The position numbers and the translations under genes were made by a program. A DNA stretch of 8,196 bases from Microcaldota archaeon. GTDB taxonomy: Archaea > Micrarchaeota > Micrarchaeia > Micrarchaeales > CABMGC01. Every line of letters starts with the position of its first letter. Position 1 is the stretch's first letter. Where the stretch lies: NCBI GenBank assembly GCA_027328265.1, contig DAHVVD010000042.1, positions 1 to 8,196 of the forward strand. Direction: 5' to 3'. Below are positions 1-5,436 of the stretch, piece by piece. The notes beneath the pieces are model-generated. The model did no database searches and was not told where the DNA came from. It saw nothing but the letters and a program-made list of their open reading frames with translations.

Positions 1-55
1 CTGTGACAATTGCGGTTTTTCCAGTTAAGTCAATTAGCTTGCTTTTTGGGGTCAA
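1..55 (-). CDS. Short-chain dehydrogenase/reductase, N-terminal fragment
   Basis: Only about 18 codons lie in the window; the rest runs off the left edge. Read on the minus strand, the end of the fragment is LIDLTGKTAIVT. This is the typical beginning of a short-chain dehydrogenase/reductase (SDR): the first beta strand just before the glycine-rich NAD(P)-binding loop. There is no ATG in frame. I chose the TTG at 55-53, which gives six residues before LIDLTGK, the usual spacing in the family. A TTG at 73-71 is an alternative, and an in-frame TAA lies further upstream at about 97-95. A TATA-like element at 94-104 would place transcription start near position 72. The family call rests on a short match, and no substrate can be named. 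Confidence 0.55.
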   Translation of the reverse strand, partial: MTPKSKLIDLTGKTAIVT

Positions 56-93
56 TTCAATAGAGCATACCAAGTGATATTGGCTGTTCTTCT

Positions 94-104
94 CTTATAT
101 AGGC
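94..104 (-). promoter_or_regulatory. TATA box for the divergent SDR gene
   Basis: On the minus strand the sequence reads CTATATAAG. An archaeal TATA box acts about 26 bases upstream, giving a start near position 72, just ahead of the proposed TTG codon at 55. The element is nearly symmetric (CTTATATAG on plus), so it could also fire rightwards. However, the superoxide dismutase gene has a better placed promoter of its own. Confidence 0.45.
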
Positions 105-181
105 TTTGGTAAAAGTGTCCCTGATTTTGATAAATGATAAAGAAACTGGGCAGAAGGTGGAATTTAGGATTGAAACATTTT

Positions 182-196
182 CGAAAGTGTTTTAAG
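182..196 (+). promoter_or_regulatory. BRE/TATA promoter of superoxide dismutase
   Basis: CGAAAG (182-187) looks like an archaeal BRE and is followed by TTTTAAG (190-196). The predicted transcription start is near 219, about 8 bases before the ATG at 227. This argues that the in-frame codons from the ATG at 134 are not translated, because the promoter lies inside that stretch. Confidence 0.5.
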
Positions 197-226
197 CCTT
201 TGATTCTAATTCTAAACGGTAAAAAA

Positions 227-835
227 ATGGGAAAGAGATATGAACTTCCTGCATTGCCCTATAACTACAATGCTCTTGAACCTTATATCTCGGAGCAGAT
301 AATGAAGCTGCACCACGGCAAGCACCATGCCGCATACGTCACGGGTGCGAACGCAGCCCTGGAGAAGTTAGAGAAAGCAAGGAAGGAAGGCAGCCCTATC
401 GACATGCGTGCCGTGCTGCGCGACTACAGCTTCAATTTCGGCGGACACGTGCTCCACAGCATGTTCTGGGAAAACATGGCAGCGCCAGGTAGGGGCGGAG
501 GAAAGCCTGGAGGCAAGATTGCAGACAAGATAAATGCTGACTTCGGCAGCCTGGACACTTTCAAGGCACAATTCAGCGACGCTGCTAAGACGGTGGAGGG
601 AAGCGGATGGGCTTTGCTTCTCTACGATGCAAACATAGACCAGCTGGTTCTCACACAGGTCGAGAAGCAGAACCTTATGCACCTCGCAGGCCTTCCGATA
701 ATCCTTGGCCTCGACGTCTGGGAACATGCCTATTACCTTCAATACTGGAACGACCGCGGAAAGTACGTGGAGGCTTGGTGGAACGTCCTTAACTGGGAGG
801 ATGCTGACAAGAGACTGGGCAAGGTCCAGAAATGA
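227..835 (+). CDS. sod: Superoxide dismutase, Fe/Mn family
   Basis: This cytoplasmic enzyme converts superoxide to oxygen and hydrogen peroxide. It has 202 residues, normal for the family. The N-terminal helical domain starts with KRYELPALPYNYNALEP. The four metal ligands expected for the family are visible: His29 (in KLHHGKHH), His77 (in HVLHSMFW), and Asp163 and His167 (in DVWEHAYY). The active-site Tyr37 is also present. The residue four before His77 is Gly73, as in Mn-type rather than Fe-type enzymes. The second-sphere glutamine seems to be replaced by a histidine (His152, in LMHLAG), as in several archaeal enzymes, so the metal cannot be read from sequence. I prefer ATG 227 to the in-frame ATG 134: the extra 31 residues are basic, do not resemble the family, and overlap the promoter. 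Confidence 0.96.
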   Translation: MGKRYELPALPYNYNALEPYISEQIMKLHHGKHHAAYVTGANAALEKLEKARKEGSPIDMRAVLRDYSFNFGGHVLHSMFWENMAAPGRGGGKPGGKIADKINADFGSLDTFKAQFSDAAKTVEGSGWALLLYDANIDQLVLTQVEKQNLMHLAGLPIILGLDVWEHAYYLQYWNDRGKYVEAWWNVLNWEDADKRLGKVQK

Positions 836-873
836 AGTTAGAGCTTCCAAATTTCTTTCAGTTCGGTCTAGGC

Positions 874-885
874 ATATATTTTATA
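874..885 (+). promoter_or_regulatory. TATA box of the 119-residue hypothetical gene
   Basis: ATATATTTTATA lies in the 83-base gap after the superoxide dismutase gene. Transcription would start near 906, about 12 bases before ATG 919. The tRNA behind the gene may be on the same transcript. Confidence 0.5.
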
Positions 886-918
886 CCTGAAGGTAGCTAA
901 AGAGTTCTGGTGTTTTCT

Positions 919-1278
919 ATGGAGATCAAGCTTACGGAGCCGAAGGAGGTTGACATTCACCACATCTACAAGGTCAGCGAGAAGGAGCTCGCCAAGGAGT
1001 GCCTTTCCAGGTATTCAGGGGCCAAGCTGCTCTTCTGGAGCAGCGGCGTCGCCTTCTTCTTCGAGCTTGTTCCTCCGATAGTCAGCGGAGAGCTGGCAGA
1101 CGATTACATCAAGGGGAAGGAGCACTGGCAGGAGGTCTACTACTCAGATATGTCTAAGTACAAGGATGCGATAGAGCTCGAGGACGGCGACTTCCGCGGA
1201 GCTAAGGTAAGGATCATAGACGCGAGCGAGTTCTCGCCTCACAAGGAGTTCGCGAAGTGGATCTCAGGAAGGAAATGA
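919..1278 (+). CDS. Hypothetical protein, 119 residues
   Basis: I do not recognise this protein. It is acidic and soluble-looking at both ends. A hydrophobic stretch at residues 37-55 (LLFWSSGVAFFFELVPPIV) is broken by Glu49 and prolines, so a buried core strand/helix is more likely than a membrane span. There is one cysteine (Cys28), no metal-binding cluster and no signal peptide. The N-terminal KEVDIHHIYKVSEKELAKECL and the C-terminal HKEFAKWISGRK look like amphipathic helices. ATG 919 is preferred to GTG 910 because GGTG at 909-912 sits 6 bases upstream as an SD site. The gene ends 8 bases before tRNA-Lys, with no promoter visible between them, so the two may share a transcript. Codon use resembles the neighbours, so it is probably a real gene of unknown function. 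Confidence 0.8.
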   Translation: MEIKLTEPKEVDIHHIYKVSEKELAKECLSRYSGAKLLFWSSGVAFFFELVPPIVSGELADDYIKGKEHWQEVYYSDMSKYKDAIELEDGDFRGAKVRIIDASEFSPHKEFAKWISGRK

Positions 1279-1286
1279 TTATACTC

Positions 1287-1361
1287 GGGTCCGTAACTCA
1301 GCTTGGCTAGAGTGGCTGGCTTTTAACCAGTAAGTCGTGGGTTCAAATCCCACCGGGCCCG
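1287..1361 (+). tRNA. tRNA-Lys, anticodon UUU
   Basis: A full cloverleaf of 75 bases can be folded by eye. The acceptor arm GGGTCCG pairs with CGGGCCC (one T-G pair). The D stem is ACTC/GAGT around a loop containing TTGG. The anticodon stem GCTGG/CCAGT holds the loop CTTTTAA, with TTT at positions 34-36. The T arm is GTGGG-TTCAAAT-CCCAC and the discriminator base is G. There is no intron, and the CCA end is not encoded, so it must be added after transcription. It decodes the lysine codons AAA and AAG, which are frequent in the ribosomal genes here. It starts 8 bases after the preceding stop codon. Confidence 0.97.
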
Positions 1362-1386
1362 CTTAAAATAATTCGTACACAATTGT

Positions 1387-2133
1387 TCAAAATCGCACTT
1401 CGCATTTTTTAATCAGTCCTTTATCTTTTATTCCATTGCGTTCATGAATCAGGGCCTCTAGAGGGTATGGGGTGAACTTGGAGAATTTGGGGTCGAGTGT
1501 GTCCTTCGGGTTGAACTGCTGTATGTAGTATGCGTTTGCGCCCTCTATCTTTTTTGCTATCTTGGCCAAGTCTTCTATCTCAACCAAAGAGGGGACGACA
1601 GTTGTCCTGAACTCGTAATCTGGTGCTGAGTTCATTATGACCTTTATGCTTTCCATGACTTTGCCTAGGATTTGACTGCTTGAAACGCCTGCTGCTGCGG
1701 CGTATTTGTCTGGCTCGAGCGAGGATTTGATGTCCATGGCTACGTAGTCAAGAAGGCCTTCACCCAAGAGATCTTTGAGTATTTGGGGATTCAGGCCGTT
1801 TGTGTCTAATTTTACAGCGAGCCCTAGTTCTTTGCATCTTCTTATGAATTCCTTCAGGCCGCTTTGCAGTGTAGGCTCTCCGCCGGTTATCTCCACGGCA
1901 TCGAGGAAGTTTCTTGACTTTTTGAGTTGCTCCAGTACCAGCTCTTCTGAGTACAGGACGAGGTTCTCGTCTTTTTTGAGGATGAGATCCTTGTTCTGGC
2001 AGAATGGGCATCTCATGTTGCAGCCTGTGACGAAGACTATAGATGTGAGCTTGCCGGGATAGTCTATCAGGCTTACTCTCTGGAATCCGCCGATCTTCAC
2101 GGTGTCAGGAGTATGCTTCCCTTGTCCTTTCAT
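1387..2133 (-). CDS. nrdG: Anaerobic ribonucleotide reductase activating protein (radical SAM)
   Basis: This is the activase of class III ribonucleotide reductase. With its [4Fe-4S] cluster it cleaves S-adenosylmethionine and removes a hydrogen atom from a glycine of NrdD, making the glycyl radical. The cluster motif CxxxCxxC is at Cys38, Cys42 and Cys45 (GCNMRCPFC). The SAM-binding GGEPT is at 84-88. The opening GGFQRVSLIDYPGKL is typical of this activase subfamily. It has 248 residues from ATG 2133, or 237 from a GTG at 2100. The GTG start gives the family-like beginning (M)KIGGFQ and lies 4 bases after the preceding stop, whereas ATG 2133 overlaps the glycyl-radical frame by 29 bases. It is the last gene of the nrd operon and converges on tRNA-Lys. 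The family call is firm and the exact start is not. Confidence 0.93.
   Translation of the reverse strand: MKGQGKHTPDTVKIGGFQRVSLIDYPGKLTSIVFVTGCNMRCPFCQNKDLILKKDENLVLYSEELVLEQLKKSRNFLDAVEITGGEPTLQSGLKEFIRRCKELGLAVKLDTNGLNPQILKDLLGEGLLDYVAMDIKSSLEPDKYAAAAGVSSSQILGKVMESIKVIMNSAPDYEFRTTVVPSLVEIEDLAKIAKKIEGANAYYIQQFNPKDTLDPKFSKFTPYPLEALIHERNGIKDKGLIKKCEVRF
1405..1410 (+). terminator. T-run terminator after tRNA-Lys
   Basis: Six consecutive T on the plus strand, 44 bases after the tRNA end, inside the 3' end of the convergent nrdG gene. Archaeal RNA polymerase stops at such T-runs without needing a hairpin. The site is plausible but unproven. Confidence 0.35.
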
Positions 2134-2293
2134 AGGTCTTGCGGTCCTTGAACTCCTCCTTCTTGCCTTCGTTCCACTGGGACACCGGTCTTAGGTAGCC
2201 GACTACTCTCGAGTAAATTTCACATTTTACCCTTTCCGACCTATGATTCGCTAGAATCTCTTCGGTGCTCGCCATCTCGGTTTTTGCTCTCAT
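2105..2293 (-). CDS. Detached glycyl-radical tail of anaerobic ribonucleotide reductase
   Basis: A 62-residue reading frame containing CEIYSRVVGYLRPVSQW followed by NEGKKEEFKDRKTY. In ordinary class III reductases this segment is the extreme C-terminus of NrdD and carries the glycyl radical in an RVxGY motif. Here that glycine is Gly32 (codon at 2200-2198). Upstream nrdD ends just after its zinc-binding motif and has no such glycine, so the two frames together make one complete enzyme. The start ATG (2293-2291) overlaps the nrdD stop TGA as ATGA, with GGTGG about 6 bases upstream, a classic layout for coupled translation. Residues 1-23 (RAKTEMASTEEILANHRSERVK) correspond to the linker. The product could be a separate small subunit, or it could be joined to NrdD by a -1 ribosomal frameshift on the five-A run at the junction. 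It is followed by nrdG with overlapping ends. Confidence 0.85.
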   Translation of the reverse strand: MRAKTEMASTEEILANHRSERVKCEIYSRVVGYLRPVSQWNEGKKEEFKDRKTYERTREAYS

Positions 2294-4323
2294 TTTTCCA
2301 CCATTTTCAATATATTCTCGTCGCATCTTGGGCAGTATTCATGCTGTCCATTTATGTAGCCATGCCCTGGGCAGATGCTGAAGGTTGGCGTTATTGTGTA
2401 ATAGGGGAGCCTGAAGCTCTCTGCGATTTTCCTTACTAGCTTTCTTGTGGACTCTATAGAGGGCATCGATTCGCCAAGGAAGATGTGTATCACAGTGCCG
2501 CCTGTATATCTTGATTGCAGGTCGTCCTGGTGCACTAGGGTTTCGAAGACGTCGTCAGTATATCCCACAGGAAGATTAGAGGAATTTGTGTAATAAGGCG
2601 GTGCGCCGGCCTTGTACACAGATTCGTTAGCCGCTAATATGTCCTTGAACGAGCTCTTGTCCTTGAGCGCTAAGGAATGTGTGGTGCTTTCCGCAGGGGT
2701 TGCCTCGAGGTTGTATATGTTATTTGTCTCGATCTGGTAGTCCTCCAGGACATTCCTCATGAAATCTAGTACCCTTAGCGAGAATTCCCTGCCTTCCTTG
2801 CTCGCTATCCCCTTTCCGTGGATAAGGTTCGTGCAGGCCTCGTTCATGCCTATTATGCCAATCGTTGAGAAGTGGTTCTTCCAATAGCCGCCGTATGCCG
2901 CCTTCACTCCGTTGAGATAATGCATTGAGTAGGGATAAAGGCCCTGTTCGGTAAGCTTTTCAAGGACCTTCCTTTTTATCTCGAGCCCTTCCTTGCAGGT
3001 GTCCATGACCTCCTTCAGCTTTTCGAAGAATTTCGATTCTGTTTTAGAGATGTATGCCAGTCTAGGGAGATTTATCGTGAAGACTCCTATCGAGCCCGTT
3101 AGGGGATTAGCGCCAAAGAGGCCTCCGCCGCGTTTCTTGAGCTCCCTGGTGTCGAGCCTGAGCCTGCAGCACATGCTTCTTGTGTCCTCTGGCTTCATGT
3201 CGCTGTTTACGAAGTTTGAGAAATAGGGTATGCCGTACTTCCTCGTCATCTCCCAGATCGGGTTGTATTTCTCATCCTCCCAGTCGAAGTCCTTTGTTAT
3301 GCTGTAGGTGGGTATGGGGAAGGTGAAGACCCTTCCTATCGCATCTCCCTCGGTCATGACCTCTGCAAAGGCTCTGTTAAGCATGTCCATCTCATGCTGG
3401 AAATCAGAGTATTGGCTCTCCATTATTTTTCCGCCTACCACTGCGCCATCGTTCTTTAGGTAATCAGGCACCTTTAGATCTAGGGTCAGGTTTGTGAATG
3501 GCGTCTGAAAACCTACTCGGGTAGGTACATTCATGTTGAATATGAATTCCTGCATGGCCTGCTTTACCTGCTTGTAATCGAGCTTGTCGTAGCGTATGAA
3601 GGGAGCGAGATATGTATCGAAGTTTGAGAACGCCTGGGCTCCCGCACTTTCGCCTTGGAGAGTGTAGAAGAAGTTGACGACCTGCATAAGCGCTGTCCTG
3701 AAATGCTTTGCCGGCTTCGATTCCGACTTTCCTGCTACTCCTCCAAACCCGCGGATTAGTAGGTCCTTGAGATCCCAGCCAACGCAGTACGGCCCGAGGA
3801 CGCTTAGGTTGTGTATATGTATCTCGCCTTTGAGATGCGCATTTTTCACCTCTTCAGGATAGAGCTTATTCAGCCAGTAGGATGAGACTATCTTAGATGT
3901 GACATAATTGTTAAGCCCCTGAAGGGAGTAATCCATGTTTGCGTTTTCCTTAACGAGCCAGTCCTTGTTGTAGAGATAGTCGTCTATCAAGTCTATGTCA
4001 TTGATGAGAGAAACTACCTCCCTAAGGTCCCTGTGCTGTTTCCTGTAGATTATGTACGCCTTGGCGAGTCTTGTGTAGTTGTTCTCCATCAATACAGACT
4101 CAACAGTGTCCTGGATCTGCTCTACGGAGGGGGCATTGGTCAGTTTCTCAAGGCGCTCGGTTACCAAGCTGGTCAGCCGCTTGGCCTCTTCCTCACGGGT
4201 TTTGTAGTTGAACCCAATGGCTACCATCGCCTTTAAGATCGCGCTCTTTATCTTTTCGCTGTCAAACGGGACAACTGAGCCGTCGCGCTTTTTCACATTC
4301 TCGAATTTATTCCACACAGCCAA
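2290..4323 (-). CDS. nrdD: Anaerobic ribonucleoside-triphosphate reductase, catalytic chain lacking the glycyl-radical tail
   Basis: This class III reductase reduces ribonucleotides to deoxyribonucleotides under anaerobic conditions. It has 677 residues. Residues 8-100 are an ATP-cone, the allosteric site (KKRDGSVVPFDSEKIKSAIL to AKAYIIYRKQHRDLRE). The ten-stranded barrel follows, with candidate active-site cysteines Cys180 (GPYCVGWDL) and Cys385/Cys386 (RSMCCRLRLD); one of the latter pair is expected to be the thiyl radical site. NLEATPAESTTHSLA (538-552) is typical of the family. A zinc site is formed by Cys651, His654, Cys664 and Cys667 (CPGHGY and CPRC). The chain then ends 10 residues later, where family members continue into the glycyl-radical loop; that loop lies in the next frame. 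The start is TTG 4323 with AGGT 6 bases upstream, and GTG 4317 is an alternative. Whether the hydrogen donor is formate or a redoxin cannot be read here. Confidence 0.95.
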   Translation of the reverse strand: MAVWNKFENVKKRDGSVVPFDSEKIKSAILKAMVAIGFNYKTREEEAKRLTSLVTERLEKLTNAPSVEQIQDTVESVLMENNYTRLAKAYIIYRKQHRDLREVVSLINDIDLIDDYLYNKDWLVKENANMDYSLQGLNNYVTSKIVSSYWLNKLYPEEVKNAHLKGEIHIHNLSVLGPYCVGWDLKDLLIRGFGGVAGKSESKPAKHFRTALMQVVNFFYTLQGESAGAQAFSNFDTYLAPFIRYDKLDYKQVKQAMQEFIFNMNVPTRVGFQTPFTNLTLDLKVPDYLKNDGAVVGGKIMESQYSDFQHEMDMLNRAFAEVMTEGDAIGRVFTFPIPTYSITKDFDWEDEKYNPIWEMTRKYGIPYFSNFVNSDMKPEDTRSMCCRLRLDTRELKKRGGGLFGANPLTGSIGVFTINLPRLAYISKTESKFFEKLKEVMDTCKEGLEIKRKVLEKLTEQGLYPYSMHYLNGVKAAYGGYWKNHFSTIGIIGMNEACTNLIHGKGIASKEGREFSLRVLDFMRNVLEDYQIETNNIYNLEATPAESTTHSLALKDKSSFKDILAANESVYKAGAPPYYTNSSNLPVGYTDDVFETLVHQDDLQSRYTGGTVIHIFLGESMPSIESTRKLVRKIAESFRLPYYTITPTFSICPGHGYINGQHEYCPRCDENILKMVEK

Positions 4324-4366
4324 ACCACTACCTATTGTGTTTTTAATATTACAGGAATACTACAGA

Positions 4367-4379
4367 ATGTATAAAACAT
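4367..4379 (-). promoter_or_regulatory. Promoter of the nrd operon, with a small inverted repeat
   Basis: On the minus strand this reads ATGTTTTATACAT: a TATA-like TTTTATAC framed by the inverted repeat ATGT/ACAT. The predicted start near 4347 leaves a leader of about 24 bases before TTG 4323. A second AT-rich element at 4343-4350 (AATATTAAAA on the minus strand) could give a nearly leaderless transcript instead. The framing repeat may be an operator, but it is short. Confidence 0.4.
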
Positions 4380-4440
4380 AGGTTTATAAATGGCTTCTGC
4401 GCTTGCTTGGGCAATCAGGTATTTGCTTGTTTTCCTACCA

Positions 4441-4448
4441 TTTAAAAA
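4441..4448 (+). promoter_or_regulatory. TATA box of the 53-residue membrane protein gene
   Basis: TTTAAAAA centred 33 bases before ATG 4477; transcription would begin near 4470, giving an almost leaderless mRNA. A second symmetric element, TTTATAAA at 4383-4390, is further upstream and could serve either strand. Apart from these elements the 153-base gap between nrdD and this gene holds nothing I recognise. Confidence 0.5.
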
Positions 4449-4476
4449 GCATAAGGTTCATTAGCTACCGATAGAT

Positions 4477-4638
4477 ATGGCTAAAAACACAAAGCGCAGG
4501 CTTGGGCAGCTGATGGGAGTAATAATACTGCTCGTCGACCTGTACTGGATGTACATAGCGAGAGCCAACACGACTGCGCTAGGCTTGGGAGTAATAATCC
4601 TGATAGCAGACCTACTCTGGCTCTTCTTTGACATGTAA
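4477..4638 (+). CDS. Small two-helix membrane protein with internal repeat, 53 residues
   Basis: I do not recognise this protein. The basic N-terminus MAKNTKRR is followed by two hydrophobic helices, about residues 10-29 and 34-52, and the chain ends in FDM. The positive charges at the N-terminus suggest that end stays in the cytoplasm, with both ends on the same side. The two helices are copies of each other with a 24-residue period: GVIILLVDLYW (14-24) and GVIILIADLLW (38-48). Each carries an intramembrane Asp (Asp21, Asp45) three residues before a Trp (Trp24, Trp48). The first codons of both copies are also the same at DNA level. A well placed TATA box and a T-rich stretch after the stop support a real gene. 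It precedes the uL1 operon by 155 bases, which has its own promoter, so a functional link is not shown. Confidence 0.75.
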   Translation: MAKNTKRRLGQLMGVIILLVDLYWMYIARANTTALGLGVIILIADLLWLFFDM

Positions 4639-4680
4639 AGTGAAGTGAGGTAGGCCAGAGGATATTCTGCTTCCCTTTGG

Positions 4681-4690
4681 TTATTTTTAT
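4681..4690 (+). terminator. T-rich terminator after the membrane protein gene
   Basis: TTATTTTTAT begins 43 bases after the stop codon of the 53-residue gene and just before the uL1 promoter, as expected for an archaeal oligo-T terminator separating two transcripts. Confidence 0.35.
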
Positions 4691-4707
4691 CGCTGCCTTC
4701 AAGATAT

Positions 4708-4716
4708 CTATATAAA
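4708..4716 (+). promoter_or_regulatory. TATA box of the uL1-uL10-uL12 operon
   Basis: CTATATAAA is a close match to the archaeal TATA consensus. The expected start is near 4739, giving a leader of roughly 55 bases before uL1, unlike the near-leaderless genes elsewhere in the window. Confidence 0.6.
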
Positions 4717-4746
4717 CATTCTGATGCAAATATAATCTCGGCATTA

Positions 4747-4787
4747 AGTTGCTACTTTTCCCGCAACTACTGCAATATGCAGGAGGG
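4747..4787 (+). promoter_or_regulatory. Structured leader and Shine-Dalgarno site of the uL1 operon
   Basis: Two hairpins can be drawn. AGTTGC (4747-4752) pairs with GCAACT (4763-4768) around a 10-base loop. CTGCA (4770-4774) pairs with TGCAG (4778-4782) around a 3-base loop. The second stem ends in the first bases of the SD AGGAGGG (4781-4787), which is 6 bases before ATG 4794. uL1 is known to repress its own operon in some archaea by binding its mRNA, so this leader is a candidate control site. No match to a known uL1 binding motif is claimed. Confidence 0.4.
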
Positions 4788-4793
4788 AATTTC

Positions 4794-5426
4794 ATGCCAA
4801 TAAGCATAGAGGAATTCACCAAGTTCATTGGTGAGAACAAAGGCAAGCGCAAGTTCAAGCAGACGGTAGAGGTAGCCATAAACTTCAAGGACATAGACTT
4901 CACCAAGCAGGACAACAGGCTCAACCTCGAGGTCGCGCTGCCAAACGGGAAGGGCAAGGTTAGGAAGATCGCTCTCTTTGCGAACGACAAAAATCTCATG
5001 GAGTCGGCAAGAAAGAATGGCATAGAGGTCATAGAATCCAGCGAGATCGAATCCTATTCGAAAGAGCCCAAGAGGATGACCTCCTTACTTAATTATACAC
5101 TTACTGCGCAGGCGAGCCTGATGCCTCAGGTTGCGAGATACTTCGGCCAGTTTCTGGGGCCTAGGAACAGGATGCCCAAGCCAGTGATGCCTAATACGAA
5201 TATAGAGGGCCTAGTGAAGGAACTGGGAAGGTCAGTCTCCATAAGAAGCAAAGGCAAGTACCTACCCACAGTGCATTCCATAGTGGGCACCGAGGACATG
5301 GAGCCTGAGAAAATATACCAGAACATAGGGGAGATAGTCAGGACTGTGGGAGCCAAGGTAGGCCAGAATAACATCAGGTCAGTCTATGTGAAGCTGACCA
5401 TGTCGAAGCCAGTGAGGTATATCTGA
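4794..5426 (+). CDS. rpl1: Large-subunit ribosomal protein uL1
   Basis: uL1 binds 23S rRNA at the mobile L1 stalk, next to the E site, and helps release deacylated tRNA. It has 210 residues, normal for archaea. The hallmark LGPRNRMPKPVMPN is at 121-134; most relatives have GK where this one has NR. The C-terminal RNA-contact segment reads VKLTMSKPVRYI, where the usual form is a TMG motif followed by P; here the glycine is Ser204 and the proline is Lys205. ATG 4794 is chosen because a strong SD lies 6 bases upstream; an in-frame TTG at 4749 would add 15 unrelated residues and lies within the leader. It is the first gene of the stalk operon. uL11, which often precedes uL1 in archaea, is not in the window. 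Confidence 0.96.
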   Translation: MPISIEEFTKFIGENKGKRKFKQTVEVAINFKDIDFTKQDNRLNLEVALPNGKGKVRKIALFANDKNLMESARKNGIEVIESSEIESYSKEPKRMTSLLNYTLTAQASLMPQVARYFGQFLGPRNRMPKPVMPNTNIEGLVKELGRSVSIRSKGKYLPTVHSIVGTEDMEPEKIYQNIGEIVRTVGAKVGQNNIRSVYVKLTMSKPVRYI

Positions 5427-5436
5427 GGGTGCGCTT

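Noticed and set aside
134..226. Possible 31-residue N-terminal extension of superoxide dismutase from ATG 134
   Set aside because: It is basic and unlike the family, and it contains the BRE/TATA promoter that serves ATG 227.
368..850. Long minus-strand frame opposite superoxide dismutase
   Set aside because: It lies fully opposite a gene of certain identity, and its translation has no recognisable features.
4749..4793. In-frame TTG extension of uL1
   Set aside because: The stretch is the structured leader; a strong SD sits 6 bases before ATG 4794, and uL1 proteins do not carry these residues.
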